NCBI RefSeq assembly: GCF_028858535.1
Contig: NZ_JAPMOU010000004.1
Coordinates: 1-64,000, forward strand
Length of the DNA stretch: 64,000 bases
Reading direction: 5' to 3'
Source of the DNA: Spartinivicinus poritis
GTDB lineage: Bacteria > Pseudomonadota > Gammaproteobacteria > Pseudomonadales > Zooshikellaceae
This document shows, piece by piece, positions 63,385 through 64,000 of this stretch; position 1 is the stretch's first letter, and each line of letters starts with the position of its first letter. A model generated the notes under the pieces. The model had not been told where the DNA came from, did not search any database, and saw only the letters and a program-made list of their open reading frames with translations. The translations under genes were made by a program, and so were the position numbers.

Positions 63385-64000
63385 ATGAAAGTATTAATTA
63401 TTGGTAGTGGTGGGCGTGAACATGCCCTGGCCTGGAAAGCAGCTCAAGATGAGCAAGTCACTGAAGTGTTTGTTGCCCCCGGTAATGCAGGTACCGCACT
63501 GGAGCCAAAGCTTACCAATGTAGCAATTGATGTATTAGCAATTGATGAGCTAATAGCCTTTGCTCAGACTAATGATATTGGCCTAACCATTGTTGGCCCT
63601 GAAGCACCGCTAGTAGCGGGTGTTGTTGATGCTTTTGAAGCAGCCGGTTTAGCTTGTTTTGGTCCCTCTAAAGGAGCAGCTCAACTAGAAGGCTCAAAAG
63701 CCTTTACCAAAGACTTCTTAGCTAGACACAAGATTCCTACTGCAGAATACCAAAACTTCACGGAAATTGAGCCAGCTAAAGCCTATATCCATGAAAAAGG
63801 TACGCCCATCGTAATTAAGGCCGACGGTTTAGCTGCTGGTAAGGGCGTTATCATTGCCCAAACTGAAGCTGAAGCATTTGCTGCTATTGATGACATGTTG
63901 GCTGGTAATGCCTTTGGTGAGGCCGGCCACCGCGTGGTGGTAGAAGAGTTTCTGCAAGGGGAAGAAGCCAGTTTTATCGTGATGGTTGATGGTGAGCAGG
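63385..64000 (+). CDS. purD: Phosphoribosylamine-glycine ligase (partial, cut by window end)
   Basis: ATG at 63385, 14 bp after purH. 205 codons are visible: MKVLIIGSGGREHALAWKAA (N-terminal domain), TIVGPEAPLVAGVVDAF, GPSKGAAQLEGSKAFTKDF, and the ATP-grasp start IVIKADGLAAGKGVIIA. The family is about 425-430 residues, so roughly half is missing. Joins 5-phosphoribosylamine to glycine in purine synthesis. Confidence 0.97.
   Translation, partial: MKVLIIGSGGREHALAWKAAQDEQVTEVFVAPGNAGTALEPKLTNVAIDVLAIDELIAFAQTNDIGLTIVGPEAPLVAGVVDAFEAAGLACFGPSKGAAQLEGSKAFTKDFLARHKIPTAEYQNFTEIEPAKAYIHEKGTPIVIKADGLAAGKGVIIAQTEAEAFAAIDDMLAGNAFGEAGHRVVVEEFLQGEEASFIVMVDGEQ

Noticed and set aside
1-64000. CRISPR arrays, tRNA, rRNA, integrase or transposase genes
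   Set aside because: No regularly spaced identical repeats, no cloverleaf with CCA end or TTCRANTC-type T-arm was found, and no recombinase motifs were seen in any of the proteins.

Overview
The window reads as chromosome of a low-GC, marine-type gammaproteobacterium. The gene order dsbD-aroQ-accB-accC-prmA-(DUF3426)-dusB-fis-purH-purD at 52.9-64 kb matches the order I know from Pseudomonas and related Oceanospirillales-like genomes. In Pseudomonas a GcbA-type diguanylate cyclase lies close upstream of this block, and one does here too. The AT-rich composition, dispersed G-run hairpin repeats and many c-di-GMP proteins suggest a Zooshikella/Spartinivicinus/Hahella-like bacterium. That placement is inference.

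Layout. 0-6.3 kb: the end of an unidentified gene, a relic of an AAA ATPase start, a DUF1835 protein, PepD, a small GNAT-like protein, a SutA-like small protein, a PspA homologue, and a periplasmic amino-acid-type binding protein. Three TTACATGTAA-type sites lie between pspA and the binding-protein gene. 6.6-13.9 kb: a membrane diguanylate cyclase, a DUF523/TudS protein, the slipin-NfeD membrane quality-control pair, and two convergent membrane proteins (B-box-like and rhomboid) with related C-terminal TPR tails. 14-20.8 kb: an exported Pcm, a membrane spermidine-synthase-like protein, a PotD/NspS-like binding protein and an overlapping GGDEF-EAL protein; together these look like a polyamine-to-c-di-GMP signalling cassette. 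20.8-28.3 kb: a Fic-like protein with an altered active site, an AhpA-like membrane protein, ParC, a 51-codon membrane ORF, a secreted S74-chaperone protein and a FlaR-like P-loop kinase.

28.4-36.6 kb holds the strongest accessory candidate: a minus-strand operon of a 518-aa protein, a lipoprotein and a 1697-aa protein with an internal OmpA-like domain but no signal peptide. It has an effector/adaptor/immunity-like layout but no secretion-system structural genes. A multi-branched palindromic element sits inside it. 36.7-45.6 kb: a two-component system co-directional with yciH/sui1, an FMN-dependent glutamate-synthase-like protein, a glycine-zipper lipoprotein, a pair of exported unknowns, and a divergent CsrA-family protein with a long basic tail. 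46.4-52.7 kb: DUF2333, LapD, LapG, a TPR lipoprotein, and a divergently transcribed GcbA-like cyclase, which reads as a compact biofilm-adhesin control locus (the adhesin itself is not here). 52.9-64 kb: the conserved housekeeping block, ending inside purD.

Four c-di-GMP proteins (two GGEEF cyclases, one GGDEF-EAL, one degenerate LapD receptor) plus two binding proteins suggest that attachment control is a theme of the region. No rRNA, tRNA, CRISPR array, transposase or integrase was recognised.
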